Source of the DNA: Streptomyces coelicoflavus | GTDB lineage: Bacteria > Actinomycetota > Actinomycetes > Streptomycetales > Streptomycetaceae | Direction: 5' to 3' | Assembly (NCBI RefSeq): GCF_003112555.1 | Contig: NZ_BEWB01000003.1 | Coordinates: 62,001 to 126,000, forward strand | DNA: 64,000 nucleotides | Made by a program: the position numbers and the translations under genes | The notes under the pieces: model-generated | The model's input: only the letters and a program-made list of their open reading frames with translations | What the model was told of the DNA's origin: nothing | The model's database searches: none | Shown here: positions 34,234 through 42,861 of the stretch, piece by piece | How positions within the stretch are numbered: the stretch's first letter is position 1 | Layout: every line of letters starts with the position of its first letter

Positions 34234-35036
34234 CGGCGCGGGTGCCGGCGGAGCCGGAGGCAAAACCACAGCGCCGCGCACCCTGCCAGGGGCACGGCGG
34301 CCAGGGGCACCGTCCACCACGGGACACGGGTCCACACCGCCGCGAAGCCCACCGCGAAACACACGCCGAACAGGCTGAAGAGCACCCACCTGCCGTACGG
34401 CTCCCAGGTCAGGGGCCCGTGGTCCCGGGGCCCGGCCAGGCGTACGGCGCCGAACACGAGGCACTGGACCGCGACGAGGCCGGCGAGCGTGCCGACGGCG
34501 GCGTTCATCTGGAGCTCGTCGCGGGGCGCCTCCAGGGTGTCCTGCCGTACGCCGTCCCCGGCGAGCACCATGATCTCGCCGCGCCAGGCGGTGGCGGTGA
34601 CCCGGTCGCCGGGTTCGAGCCGTTCCAGGAGCGGTCCCGAACCGTTGAAGTGCACGGTCCCCCGCCAGGAGTCCCGGTACGTCAGGGTGGCGTCGTGGAC
34701 GGACTCCTTGCCGGCGGTCCGGTTCACCGTCTTCTCCACGGTGAGGCGCCAGGTGCTCAGGCAGTCCGTGTCCCCCATGGTCAACGCGCTCGAGGGGCAC
34801 GGTTCGGCCGCGCGGTAGTCCTGGTAGCGCTCGCCGTCGGCGGGGAGCCACCAGGTGAACACGAGACAGCAGGCCACCGCCGAGGCCAGGGACAGCAGGA
34901 CCAGCAGCAGGCCCGTGCGCCGCGCCCGGCCCGGCGGCCCGTCCCCGTCCGCCCGCCGTGCCGTGGCCCGGGCCCGTGCTGCCGTCGCTGCCCGTGGTGC
35001 CGTCGTCTCCTGTGGTGTCGTCGCCCTCGGTCTCAT
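34224..35036 (-). CDS. Membrane protein of unknown function
   Basis: A 270-residue protein. After a Thr/Ala/Arg-rich start come one membrane helix (GLLLVLLSLASAVACCLVF), an outer domain with two cysteines (EPCPSS...TDCLSTWRLTVEKTV) and a short GSGPLLERLEPGDRVTATAWRGEI motif, then three helices near the C-terminus. It resembles the DUF3592-like class with an OB-like loop, but I am not sure of the family. It converges on the dehydrogenase gene. The true start could be internal. Confidence 0.65.
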   Translation of the reverse strand: MRPRATTPQETTAPRAATAARARATARRADGDGPPGRARRTGLLLVLLSLASAVACCLVFTWWLPADGERYQDYRAAEPCPSSALTMGDTDCLSTWRLTVEKTVNRTAGKESVHDATLTYRDSWRGTVHFNGSGPLLERLEPGDRVTATAWRGEIMVLAGDGVRQDTLEAPRDELQMNAAVGTLAGLVAVQCLVFGAVRLAGPRDHGPLTWEPYGRWVLFSLFGVCFAVGFAAVWTRVPWWTVPLAAVPLAGCAALWFCLRLRRHPRRQG

Positions 35037-35173
35037 CGCCCGCCCCCTCTCCCGGTAGCTTCCGTCGGCCGGAGACCGGAAAACAATGAGGCGGGACGGC
35101 AGTCGGGCAGGGGCTGCAGCTTCCGTACCCCGGCAAACCCGGCCGGAGCTCGCCGGAGCTCGCCGGTCGAGAT

Positions 35174-37114
35174 CTACCGTTCCACCGGTATCCGCCGGGT
35201 CTCGCTCACCTGGTCGATCTCCGACACCCGGACCGTCGCCTTCATCGTCCAGGTGCCCGGGAGGGGCAGGGTGACGGTGTTGGCGCTCCAGTACCCGCCC
35301 CGGTCGCGCAGGTCCGCCTCGATGGGGCCGACCTGCTTGTCGGGGAGGGTGAAGGAGAGGCGCAGTTCGGGTACGGCGGCCAGGCTGCCGTCGGGGCCGA
35401 AGACGACGGCCTGCACCGCGTTGTCACCGGTGCGGCCCGGATCCAGGGTGATCTGGACCGTGCCGCTGCCCGAGTCGCCGATCTCGAACGGAATCGTGGT
35501 GACGGACGCGGGCAGCACCCCGCCCGCCGGTACGGCCGCCCGCGCCGCCTCCTCCGCGGAGCGGCCGGGCGGGGTGGCGGTGAGCACGGTGGTGACCCCC
35601 AGGACCACGGCGGCGACGACGGCCTCGACGAGGACGGACCGGTACAGGCCGCGCCGGAGAACGGACCCGGTCCCCGTCCCGGTGCCGGCCCGCGACGGGT
35701 GCGTCGGACGCGGTGCCTCCGGACGCGGTGCCTCCGGCGGTGGGCCGACCGCCGGCTGCGGCACCCGCTCGGGGAGGCGGGCGGGCTCGCGTACGGCGGC
35801 CGGCTCCGTCACCAGTGCCGCGGTCCACCGCCGGGACACCGCCGCCGCGGCCAGCAGGACGGCCACCAGGATCACCTTCGCGAGCAGCAGCCTGCCGTAC
35901 GCCGTCCCGGTGAGCGCCTGCCAGGAGCCGAGGCCGCGCCAGGACTGGTAGACGCCGGTGACGACCAGGACGGTCACGGCGGTGAAGGCGGTCCGGGAGA
36001 AGCGGGCGACCGTGGTCGCGTCCGGGGCGGGACGCGCGGAGCGCAGGGTGGTGAGCAGGGCCGCGAGGCCGCCCAGCCAGACCGCGGTTGCCAGCAGATG
36101 CAGCACCGAGGACGTCATCGCGACCGGCACCTGTGTGCCCGCCGAGGCGTGCTCGGCGGCGGCCCAGGTCAGGGCGAGGCCGACGGCCAGGACGACGCCC
36201 ACCGCGCCGGTCAGCGCGGTGCGGCGCCCCCCACGCCGGTCCGCCCGCGCCGTGCGGGCCGCGTGGACGAGGTACAGCGCGGCCGGCACCAGCAGGCCCA
36301 GCCTGACCAGGAGCAGGACGCCGGGGCGGGTCGTGAGGGTGTCGCCCAGCGCGGCCGGGTCCAGGGCCGCCGACGGGCCCGTACCCGCCTCGTACGGGGC
36401 GCGCAGCGCCAGCAGGGCGACGGTGGCCGCCAGCAGGGTCCACCAGGCCGCCACCAGGGTGCGGCGCAGCGGGGCCGGGTCCGGCGGGCGGCACAGGGCG
36501 ACGAAGGCGGCGGTGCCGACGAGCAGGGCCACGGCGAGGTAGGAGAGGTAGCGGGCGGTCTTGTGGAGGCCCGCGGTCAGCGGATCCTCGGTGGGGCCGG
36601 TGTCCACGGGCGCAGTCGCCTGAGAGGGCCTGCCGACCGAGAAGGTGAAGGCGCCGGAGACGGGGTGGCTGTCGGCGGACACCACCCGCCAGGCCACGGT
36701 GTACGTCCCCTCCCCCAGCTCGCCCGGCAGCGCGACCCGGGCCGTGTCGGCACGCCCGCCCGCGCGTCCAGCCTCCCCCGTGTGCACCCGGTGCCCGCCC
36801 GGGTCCAGGACGCGGAAGGAGTCGTCGCGCAGGCCGACGGACTCGCTGAAGGTCAGGGTGACGTGGGCGGGGGCCCGGCGGAGGACGGTTCCGTCCGCGG
36901 GATCGGTGGAGGCGAGGGCGGCGTGGGCGGACGCCGGTCCCGCACCGCCGAGGAGGAGCAGGACCAGCACGGGGCCCAGCAGCACCAGCCGCCGAAGTCC
37001 CCGAGGCCCCCGAGGCCCCCGTGGCCCCCGAAGCCCCCGAAGCCCCCGAAGCCCCCGAAGCCCCCCAGGGGCGCGTCCCCGGTCACCAGCGCACGCACCG
37101 CCGCCACACCTCAC
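35174..37114 (-). CDS. CopC-CopD fusion, copper resistance/uptake membrane protein
   Basis: A 646-residue protein. After a signal sequence, the CopC domain begins AHAALASTDPADGTVLRRAP, with N-terminal His as copper ligand, and later VSADSHPVSGAFTFSVG. Eight membrane helices follow as the CopD part (YLSYLAVALLVGTAAFVALC ... LLLVRLGLLVPAALYLV). A C-terminal outside domain (FEIGDSGSGTVQITLDPGRTG) resembles the YtkA/FixH type. Such fusions move copper across the membrane. The 5' end carries a nine-base tandem repeat giving GLRGLRGPRG before the hydrophobic core, so the exact start is uncertain. Confidence 0.85.
   Translation of the reverse strand: MRCGGGACAGDRGRAPGGLRGLRGLRGLRGPRGPRGPRGLRRLVLLGPVLVLLLLGGAGPASAHAALASTDPADGTVLRRAPAHVTLTFSESVGLRDDSFRVLDPGGHRVHTGEAGRAGGRADTARVALPGELGEGTYTVAWRVVSADSHPVSGAFTFSVGRPSQATAPVDTGPTEDPLTAGLHKTARYLSYLAVALLVGTAAFVALCRPPDPAPLRRTLVAAWWTLLAATVALLALRAPYEAGTGPSAALDPAALGDTLTTRPGVLLLVRLGLLVPAALYLVHAARTARADRRGGRRTALTGAVGVVLAVGLALTWAAAEHASAGTQVPVAMTSSVLHLLATAVWLGGLAALLTTLRSARPAPDATTVARFSRTAFTAVTVLVVTGVYQSWRGLGSWQALTGTAYGRLLLAKVILVAVLLAAAAVSRRWTAALVTEPAAVREPARLPERVPQPAVGPPPEAPRPEAPRPTHPSRAGTGTGTGSVLRRGLYRSVLVEAVVAAVVLGVTTVLTATPPGRSAEEAARAAVPAGGVLPASVTTIPFEIGDSGSGTVQITLDPGRTGDNAVQAVVFGPDGSLAAVPELRLSFTLPDKQVGPIEADLRDRGGYWSANTVTLPLPGTWTMKATVRVSEIDQVSETRRIPVER
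37000..37072 (-). repeat. Nine-base tandem repeat in the copCD start region
   Basis: Repeats of CCCCCGAAG and CCCCCGAGG/CCCCCGTGG on the plus strand, seven or eight units, code for the LRG/PRG residues before the signal peptide core of the CopC-CopD protein. Such tracts can change length by slippage. Confidence 0.85.
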
Positions 37115-37201
37115 GTCGCATCTCCGTCGTCGGGGCCCACTGCCTCGCCGATACGTACGGACGCGGAGGCCGCCCCGCTCACCGGTCGGCCCGGCGGCTC
37201 C

Positions 37202-38002
37202 TCACCAGGACGGGCGTGCCGTCACCCCGCCGTCCACCACGAGGTCGTGGCCGCTCACCCAGGACGCCAGGCGCGAGGCGAGGAAGACGCACGCGTCCCC
37301 CACGTCCTCCGGGCGCCCGAGCCGGCCCGTCGGCGTGGCCCGCCGCCACCGCCGTACGCCCTCCGGCCAGGCCTCGGCCAGTCCCTCGCGGTCGACGAGG
37401 CCGGGTGACACGGAGTTGACCCTGATCCCCCAGGGGCCGTACTCCAGGGCCGCCGAACGGGCGTGCATCACGACCGCCGCCTTGGAGGCGCTGTAGTGCG
37501 CGTGGGCGGGAGCGGGGGCGCCCGCCTCGATGGAGGCGATGTGCGTGACCGTGCCGCCGTCCTCCTGGTCCCGCATGATCCGGGCCGCGGCCTGCGTGCA
37601 GGCGAAGACGCCGGTGAGGTTGGTGTCCACCACCTCCCGCCACTCGGCCGCCGTCATGCCGGGCAGCTCCCGCAGCGGCTGCACGCCCGCGTTGTTGACC
37701 AGCGCGTCGAGCCGTCCGCCGCCCCAGTCGGCGGCCTCCTCGGCCAGGCGCCGGCAGTCGTCCTCGTCGGTGAGGTCGGCGCGCAGGACGGTGGCGCGTC
37801 CGCCCCGGTCCCGAACGCGTGCCGCCACGTCCCGCGCCGCCGCCACCGACGTACGGCAGTGCACCGCCACCGCCGCGCCCTCCTCGGCGAAGCGCAGCGC
37901 GATCCCCCGGCCGATGCCGCCGCCCGCGCCGGTGACCAGGGCGACCCGACCGGCGAGGAGCTGTGCGGAGGGCGTCGTGGGCGGAGTTGTGGGCGGCGTC
38001 AT
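37202..38002 (-). CDS. Short-chain dehydrogenase/reductase (SDR)
   Basis: A 266-residue classical SDR: NAD(P) motif TGAGGGIGRG near residue 24, NNAG in DALVNNAGVQP, Ser in THIASIEAG, active-site YSASK with Tyr and Lys, and C-terminal PEDVGDACVFLASRLASWVSGHDLVVDGG. ATG 38002 overlaps the cupin stop by four bases. It is the last of four coupled minus-strand genes (acylase, GNAT, cupin, SDR). The iron box at 41240 may control the whole group. The substrate is unknown. Confidence 0.88.
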   Translation of the reverse strand: MTPPTTPPTTPSAQLLAGRVALVTGAGGGIGRGIALRFAEEGAAVAVHCRTSVAAARDVAARVRDRGGRATVLRADLTDEDDCRRLAEEAADWGGGRLDALVNNAGVQPLRELPGMTAAEWREVVDTNLTGVFACTQAAARIMRDQEDGGTVTHIASIEAGAPAPAHAHYSASKAAVVMHARSAALEYGPWGIRVNSVSPGLVDREGLAEAWPEGVRRWRRATPTGRLGRPEDVGDACVFLASRLASWVSGHDLVVDGGVTARPSW

Positions 38003-38490
38003 GGGCGGCACAGTGCCACGATCCGCCCGGCCTCGGCCGGGTAGCGCGCCGTGAGACGGGCGGCGTCGCCGTGCTCGTAGTCCCCGTAGGTGAAGCCGGG
38101 GGCCATCGTGCAGCCGAAGAGCGACCACGCGCCGCCGTCGGCCACCCGGCCGCCCATCCACGTACCGGCGGGGACCGTGAACTGCACGTGCTGCCCGCCC
38201 AGGATGTCCGGTCCCAGCACGGCCGTGCGCGCGCCGCCGTCGGGGGCGAGGAGCAGCAGCTCCAGCGGGTCGCCCAGGTAGAAGTGCCAGACCTCGTCGG
38301 AGGGCAGGCGGTGCAGGGCGGAGAAGTCACCCGGACGGGCGGTGAGCAGGGCGACGACGGCGGACCCGGCCGGTCGTCCGTCCGGGCGCTCCGGTCCCGC
38401 CCAGGTGCGTCTGAACAGGCCGCCCTCGCGGGGGATGGGCTCCAGTGCGTAGTGCGCGATCAGGTCCTCGGCGGTCGGCGCGTCAGTCAC
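37999..38490 (-). CDS. Cupin-family protein (DUF985 type)
   Basis: A 163-residue cupin of the DUF985/cupin_5 class: DLIAHYALEPIPREGGLFRRTW, SALHRLPSDEVWHFYLGDPLEL, VPAGTWMGG and the C-terminal YGDYEHGDAARL. The family is a small double-stranded beta helix with unknown reaction. The GTG start at 38490 overlaps the GNAT-like gene stop, and its own stop overlaps the SDR start, so the order is translationally coupled. Confidence 0.85.
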   Translation of the reverse strand: MTDAPTAEDLIAHYALEPIPREGGLFRRTWAGPERPDGRPAGSAVVALLTARPGDFSALHRLPSDEVWHFYLGDPLELLLLAPDGGARTAVLGPDILGGQHVQFTVPAGTWMGGRVADGGAWSLFGCTMAPGFTYGDYEHGDAARLTARYPAEAGRIVALCRP

Positions 38491-39095
38491 CCGGCGAACG
38501 CTACCTCCCGGCGGAGGAAGGCCAGTTGCGCCTTCTTCTCGGGCAGGTACACGTCCGGCAGGTCGACCTCGGGCAGGACGACCGCGGGACCTGCGGTGAA
38601 GCCCTGCTTGAGGAAGCGGGCGATCGCCTTCTCGTTGGCCACGTCCGGGTCGACCACGATCCGCGTCCGGTCCAGACCCAGCAGGACGTACGCCATGAGG
38701 ACGGCCGACAGGGCGGCGGTCCAGCCGGGGCGCGCGCCGTCGCTTCCGGCGGGCGCGAGGAGCAGGTGGACGCCGATGTCGCCCGGCTCGGCGTCGTAGC
38801 ACTCGCCGACCCGGTCGGCGGCGGGGTCGTAGGTCTGGAGCAGGGCGGCCGGCTCGCCGTCCTTGACGACCAGGAAGGCGTGATGGGTGCCGAGGGTGTC
38901 CATGTGCGCGTAGACGGCGGCGACCTGGTCGGCCGTCAGGCCGTTCATCCCCCAGAAGGCGGCCCGTTCCCCGCTCACCCAGCCGTGGATCACCGGGGCG
39001 TCCGCGGCGGGGTCCAGGGGAAGGACACGGACGGTGCCGAAGCCGTCCAGGTGCTGTTCGTGGACGGGGGTGCGGGAGGCGTACGGGTCAGTCAT
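38487..39095 (-). CDS. GNAT acetyltransferase of the siderophore-biosynthesis (AlcB/IucB-like) type
   Basis: A 202-residue protein related to the AcrB/IucB-type N-acyltransferases used for hydroxamate siderophores: HGWVSGERAAFWGMNGLTADQV, AALLQTYDPAADRVGECYDAEPGDIGVHLLLAP and VVDPDVANEKAIARFLKQGF. The gene starts inside the end of the acylase gene by eight bases and overlaps the cupin gene. Its position behind an iron box fits a role in iron acquisition. Exact acyl donor and amine are unknown. Confidence 0.85.
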   Translation of the reverse strand: MTDPYASRTPVHEQHLDGFGTVRVLPLDPAADAPVIHGWVSGERAAFWGMNGLTADQVAAVYAHMDTLGTHHAFLVVKDGEPAALLQTYDPAADRVGECYDAEPGDIGVHLLLAPAGSDGARPGWTAALSAVLMAYVLLGLDRTRIVVDPDVANEKAIARFLKQGFTAGPAVVLPEVDLPDVYLPEKKAQLAFLRREVAFAG

Positions 39096-41211
39096 CGGAT
39101 TCCTTCGTGAGCCGGGTGAAATCGGTGATCACCGGGGTGAGTCCACCGTCGAGCCAGAGGGGCTGCTGGTCGCGGTGGTGGGGCGTGCCGGGTACGCCCG
39201 AGGCTCCGTGAGGTACCACCCAGCGGCTGTTGTCACGGTCGGCCAGGTCCCAGACGTACCGGGCGGCCGGGCCGCGTGCGGCGCGGTCGGTGAGGCCGGG
39301 CACGGCGGAGGTGCACAGCACGCAGTCGTGGTCGCCGGAGAGGCCGGGCTCGCCCGGTCCGGCGGCGGTGTCCGGCAGGGCCCGCCAGGGCGCCAGGCGG
39401 TGGGTGTCGCCCCAGGTGCCGGACGGCGGCGCCGCGGCGACCTCCTCCAGCGCGGCGCGGACGGCCCCGGCGCGGTCGATGCCGTACAGGTCCTCCGCCC
39501 GCAGCAGGTGCTCCAGGGCGTGGCCGACGCGCGGCACGAGCGCGAGCCACGGCAGGAGCACCTCGGGGTACGCGGGCGGCGCGGACGCCGGGGCGAGCGC
39601 CGGGTGCGCCGCCAGTCGCCGTACGACCGCCGTGCGCAGGGCCGCGTACGCCGCCGCGTCGGTGCTGTCGGCGTCCATGCGGCGGTCCCAGGCGAGGAAG
39701 CGGGCGCGGAGGGCGGCGGCCTCGGGGGTGAGGGCGACGGGGGCCGGCGGGGCGGTCAGGGCGGCGAGGTGGTCCAGGAGGGGGCCGGCCGACGCCAGGT
39801 GGGTGTCCGTGTGGATCGCGGGGAGGTCCGCCGCCGACCAGCGTTCCCTGCCCGCGAGCAGGGCGGCGATGCGGTCGGCCCGGTGCGGCGGGGCGAACTC
39901 GACGCCGAGGGGGGTGGAGAGGCCGCGCTGGTTGGCCATCACGGCGACGCCGTCGGTGAGCCCGGCGCGGGGCGGGGTGTGCCAGCCGGTCCACTCGTGG
40001 CCGGGTTCCCAGGCCGGTACGGGGCGCAGACGGTTCGCCTCCGGCCGCAGCGGCACCCGGCCCGCGACCCGGTGCAGCAGGCCGCCCTCCGTGTCGGCGG
40101 CCTGCACCACGTTGACCGGCTCAGTCCACGCGTCCAGGGCGCGGTCCACGTCGGCGACCGTGCGGGCCCGCAGCAGCGGCAGCAGGGCGCCGAAGCCGAG
40201 GTCGGCGGTGACGCGGGGCGGGTGGCGCAGGCTGAGGGCGGCCGGGGTGCCGTCGTCCAGGCCCTCGGGGCCGCCGGCGATCACCGGGCCCCGGTCGGTC
40301 TCGATGACCTCGACCTCCACGACCTCCGCGGAATCCCGCTCGCCGGGCTCCCCGGCGACCTCGACCGTCTCCGTGTGGCGGGCGGCGCGGTGCCAGGTGC
40401 CGTCCGGGCCGAGCGCCTCGACGCCGGCGCCGGTGCGGCGCAGGCGCTCGCGGTACAGGTCCTGGTAGTCGGCCATGGCGTTGGTGATGGCCCAGGCGAC
40501 CGTGCCGGTGTGGCCGAAGTGGGCGATGCCGGGGACGCCGGGCACGGCGAGGCCGACGACGTCGAACTCCGGGCAGGACAGGTGGATCTGCTGGTAGACG
40601 CCGGGGTCCTCGATGTAGCGGTGCGGGTCGCCCGCGATCAGCGCGTGCCCGGTGGTGGTCCGCTCGCCGCCGACCAGCCAGCCGTTGCTGCCCGCGGTGC
40701 CGGGGCCGTCGGCGGCGAACAGGGCGACGGCTTCCGGGCCGAGGTGCGCGGTGATGTGCTCGCGCCAGAGCTTGGCGGGGAAGCCCGCGAAGAGGAGGTG
40801 CGTGGCGAGCCACACGCCGAGCGGGGTCCAGGGCTCCCAGCGGCCGGGGACCAGACCGGTGCGGGCGAACTCGGGGGCGGGACCGTCCTCCGGGGTTTCG
40901 GCCAGCCCCTCGTTCACTCCGTCGACGTACGCCCGCACCCAGGCGGCCGTCTCCGGGTCCTTCGCCTCCAGGGCGGTGAAGCAGCGGCGTGCGGTGTCCG
41001 CGAGCCGGGCGCGGCGGGCGAGGCGGTCCCAGGACAGGGCCCCGGGGCCGAGGAAGGACGCGGAGGTGCCCTGGGCGCGGTGCCGCTCGACCTCCAGCTG
41101 CCAGGCGCGGTCACGGGCGGTCACCCGGCCCTGGGCGCGGGCGAGTCCGGCCGCGGTGTCCGCGCGCAGGTGCGGAATTCCCCAGGCGTCGCGGTAGGTC
41201 TCGGCGCTCAC
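39088..41211 (-). CDS. Penicillin-acylase family (Ntn) hydrolase
   Basis: A 707-residue protein with an N-terminal pro-chain DAWGIPHLRADTAAGLARAQG and an internal GTAGSNGWLVGG where the catalytic N-terminal Ser would be exposed by self-cleavage, then ALIAGDPHRY and VPGIAHFGHTGTVAWAITNAM as in acyl-homoserine lactone and penicillin acylases. There is no signal peptide, so it should be cytoplasmic. It is the first gene after the iron box (41240-41258), so siderophore acyl-chain trimming or processing is a reasonable guess. It is coupled to the GNAT gene. Confidence 0.88.
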   Translation of the reverse strand: MSAETYRDAWGIPHLRADTAAGLARAQGRVTARDRAWQLEVERHRAQGTSASFLGPGALSWDRLARRARLADTARRCFTALEAKDPETAAWVRAYVDGVNEGLAETPEDGPAPEFARTGLVPGRWEPWTPLGVWLATHLLFAGFPAKLWREHITAHLGPEAVALFAADGPGTAGSNGWLVGGERTTTGHALIAGDPHRYIEDPGVYQQIHLSCPEFDVVGLAVPGVPGIAHFGHTGTVAWAITNAMADYQDLYRERLRRTGAGVEALGPDGTWHRAARHTETVEVAGEPGERDSAEVVEVEVIETDRGPVIAGGPEGLDDGTPAALSLRHPPRVTADLGFGALLPLLRARTVADVDRALDAWTEPVNVVQAADTEGGLLHRVAGRVPLRPEANRLRPVPAWEPGHEWTGWHTPPRAGLTDGVAVMANQRGLSTPLGVEFAPPHRADRIAALLAGRERWSAADLPAIHTDTHLASAGPLLDHLAALTAPPAPVALTPEAAALRARFLAWDRRMDADSTDAAAYAALRTAVVRRLAAHPALAPASAPPAYPEVLLPWLALVPRVGHALEHLLRAEDLYGIDRAGAVRAALEEVAAAPPSGTWGDTHRLAPWRALPDTAAGPGEPGLSGDHDCVLCTSAVPGLTDRAARGPAARYVWDLADRDNSRWVVPHGASGVPGTPHHRDQQPLWLDGGLTPVITDFTRLTKESDD

Positions 41212-41239
41212 CCCTGTGCCTCTACTTTCCCTCGGACCT

Positions 41240-41258
41240 TTAGGTTAGGCTCACCTAA
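41240..41258. promoter_or_regulatory. Iron box (DmdR/IdeR/DtxR operator)
   Basis: TTAGGTTAGGCTCACCTAA matches the actinobacterial iron-regulator consensus TTAGGTTAGGCTAACCTAA with a single difference. It lies between the divergent acylase operon and the siderophore-interacting protein gene, 29 and 46 bases from their starts, so it should repress both when iron is plentiful. Confidence 0.92.
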
Positions 41259-41303
41259 GTTTTTGACGTCGTGGCCGAATAGTACGTGAAGGGTGAAGGA
41301 TCC

Positions 41304-42029
41304 ATGGGGCAGGGGCGGGGTTGGGAGGGCGCGGTCCTCAAGCTGATGCGCGCGAAGGACTTCGAGTTCACCGTGACGGACGCCGAGGACGTGACCCCGC
41401 ACTACCGGCGGCTGCGCCTGAGCGACGGCGGCATGCTGGCGGCGACCGGGGTCCACCCGACGATGTGGGTGCGGCTGTGGTTCGACAACGCGGGCCGGCC
41501 GCACCAGCGCGGGTACACGCTGGTCGACCCGGATCCGGCGGCCGGCACCTTCGCCATGGAGTTCGCCCTGCACGAGGGGTGCGCGAGCGACTGGGCGCGG
41601 GCGGCGAAGCCGGGTGACACGATCGAGGCGACGGTCCAGGGCACCGGCTTCGAGGTGCCGCGGCCCCTCCCCTCGCGTGTCTTCGCGGTCGCGGACCCGG
41701 CCTCCCTGCCCGCCCTCAACTCCCTGCTCGACGCGCTGGGCCCGGTGCCGGCGACCGTCTGGTTCGAGGGCGGCACCGACGACGGCCTGCCCTTCCGCAC
41801 CGACCCGGAACGGCACGAGGTCCGCGCGGTCCCGCGCCGTGACGCGGGTGCGGGTCTGGTGGCCCGGGTGAAGGAGGAGCTGCCGGAACTGCTGGCGGCG
41901 GCCCCGGAGCCGTACGTCTGGATCGCCTGCGACACGGCGACCACGCGGGCGCTGGCCTCGTACGCGCGCAAGGAGCTGGGCGTGCCCAAGCAGCGGGTGA
42001 ACGCGCTGGGGTACTGGCGCGCGACCTGA
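41304..42029 (+). CDS. Siderophore-interacting protein (ferric-siderophore reductase, FAD type)
   Basis: A 241-residue SIP-family flavoprotein that reduces ferric siderophores in the cytoplasm to free iron. It has the FAD-binding segment HQRGYTLVDPDPAAGTFAMEFALHEG-like with RxYT motif (RGYTL), followed by the NAD(P)H part (SRVFAVADPASLPALNSLL, ATVWFEGGTDDG) and C-terminal GYWRA. ATG 41304 with GAAGGA upstream fixes the start. The iron box at 41240 is just upstream. Confidence 0.92.
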   Translation: MGQGRGWEGAVLKLMRAKDFEFTVTDAEDVTPHYRRLRLSDGGMLAATGVHPTMWVRLWFDNAGRPHQRGYTLVDPDPAAGTFAMEFALHEGCASDWARAAKPGDTIEATVQGTGFEVPRPLPSRVFAVADPASLPALNSLLDALGPVPATVWFEGGTDDGLPFRTDPERHEVRAVPRRDAGAGLVARVKEELPELLAAAPEPYVWIACDTATTRALASYARKELGVPKQRVNALGYWRAT

Positions 42030-42054
42030 GCCCGTACGCGCGATCATCGTGACC

Positions 42055-42639
42055 ATGGACGTCACACTTCACCTCGCCCAGGACCCCGAGGCCGACGAAC
42101 TCCTCGGGCGCAGTCCGCTCGCCGCGCTGGTCGGCATGCTGCTGGACCAGCAGGTGCCGATGGAGTGGGCGTTCAAGGGCCCGTCGACCATCGCCCGGCG
42201 CATGGGGGCGGAGGACCTGGACGCGCACGACATCGCCGCGTACGACCCCGAGGCGTTCGCCGCGCTGCTCTCCGACAAGCCCGCCGTGCACCGCTACCCC
42301 GGTTCGATGGCGGGGCGGGTGCAGCAGCTGTGCCGGTACCTCGTCGAGACGTACGACGGTGACGCCGAGGGCGTCTGGCGCGGCGTGTCCACCGGCGGGG
42401 AGCTGCTGAGGCGGCTCCAGGAACTGCCGGGCTTCGGCAAGCAGAAGGCCCAGATCTTCCTCGCGCTGCTCGGCAAGCAGCTCGGCGTCCGTCCCGAGGG
42501 CTGGCGCGAGGCCGCGGGCGCGTACGGGGAGCCCGACTCCTTCCGCTCCGTCGCGGACATCAGGGGCCCGGAGTCCCTGACCAAGGTCCGCGCCCACAAA
42601 CAGGAGATGAAGGCAGCGGCAAAGGCGGCGAAGCAGTAG
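42055..42639 (+). CDS. HhH-GPD domain protein without canonical catalytic residues
   Basis: A 194-residue helix-hairpin-helix protein of the base-excision repair superfamily (LLGRSPLAALVGMLLDQQVPMEWAFKGP, LQELPGFGKQKAQIFLALLGKQLG). The Lys of EndoIII (in GVGRKTA) is replaced by Gln and no Asp follows where catalytic Asp is expected. It may bind DNA without cutting it. ATG 42055 is used; GTG 42049 is possible. It is downstream of the SIP gene by 25 bases but probably not functionally linked. Confidence 0.82.
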   Translation: MDVTLHLAQDPEADELLGRSPLAALVGMLLDQQVPMEWAFKGPSTIARRMGAEDLDAHDIAAYDPEAFAALLSDKPAVHRYPGSMAGRVQQLCRYLVETYDGDAEGVWRGVSTGGELLRRLQELPGFGKQKAQIFLALLGKQLGVRPEGWREAAGAYGEPDSFRSVADIRGPESLTKVRAHKQEMKAAAKAAKQ

Positions 42640-42654
42640 CTGCGGGCACTCGTG

Positions 42655-42739
42655 CCTCCCCCAGTGCCCGAACGCCCTGGGAGGTACCCCCGGGGCGAAG
42701 GGGGTCCCCCCGCTCGGGCGAAGCCGAGAGCGGGGGAGG
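42655..42739. repeat. GC-rich palindromic repeat elements (two adjacent)
   Basis: Two imperfect hairpins: CCTCCCCCAG...CTGGGAGG (42656-42684) and GGGGGTCCCCCCGCTC with GAGAGCGGGGGAGG (42700-42739). The second begins like the element at 63228-63261 and has the same GGGGGTCCCCCCGC...GGGGGAG plan, so they look like one dispersed family in this genome. Confidence 0.75.
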
Positions 42740-42861
42740 GTGGGCGCAGGCGGCACCCCGCAACGCCGGGCCACGCTCCCTGCCTGCACGCGCGCCGGTG
42801 GTCGTCAGCCCCGTGGCCTTCCCCGGTGGCGAAAACGCCCCCCGCGTCCCCAGCATGGGTC

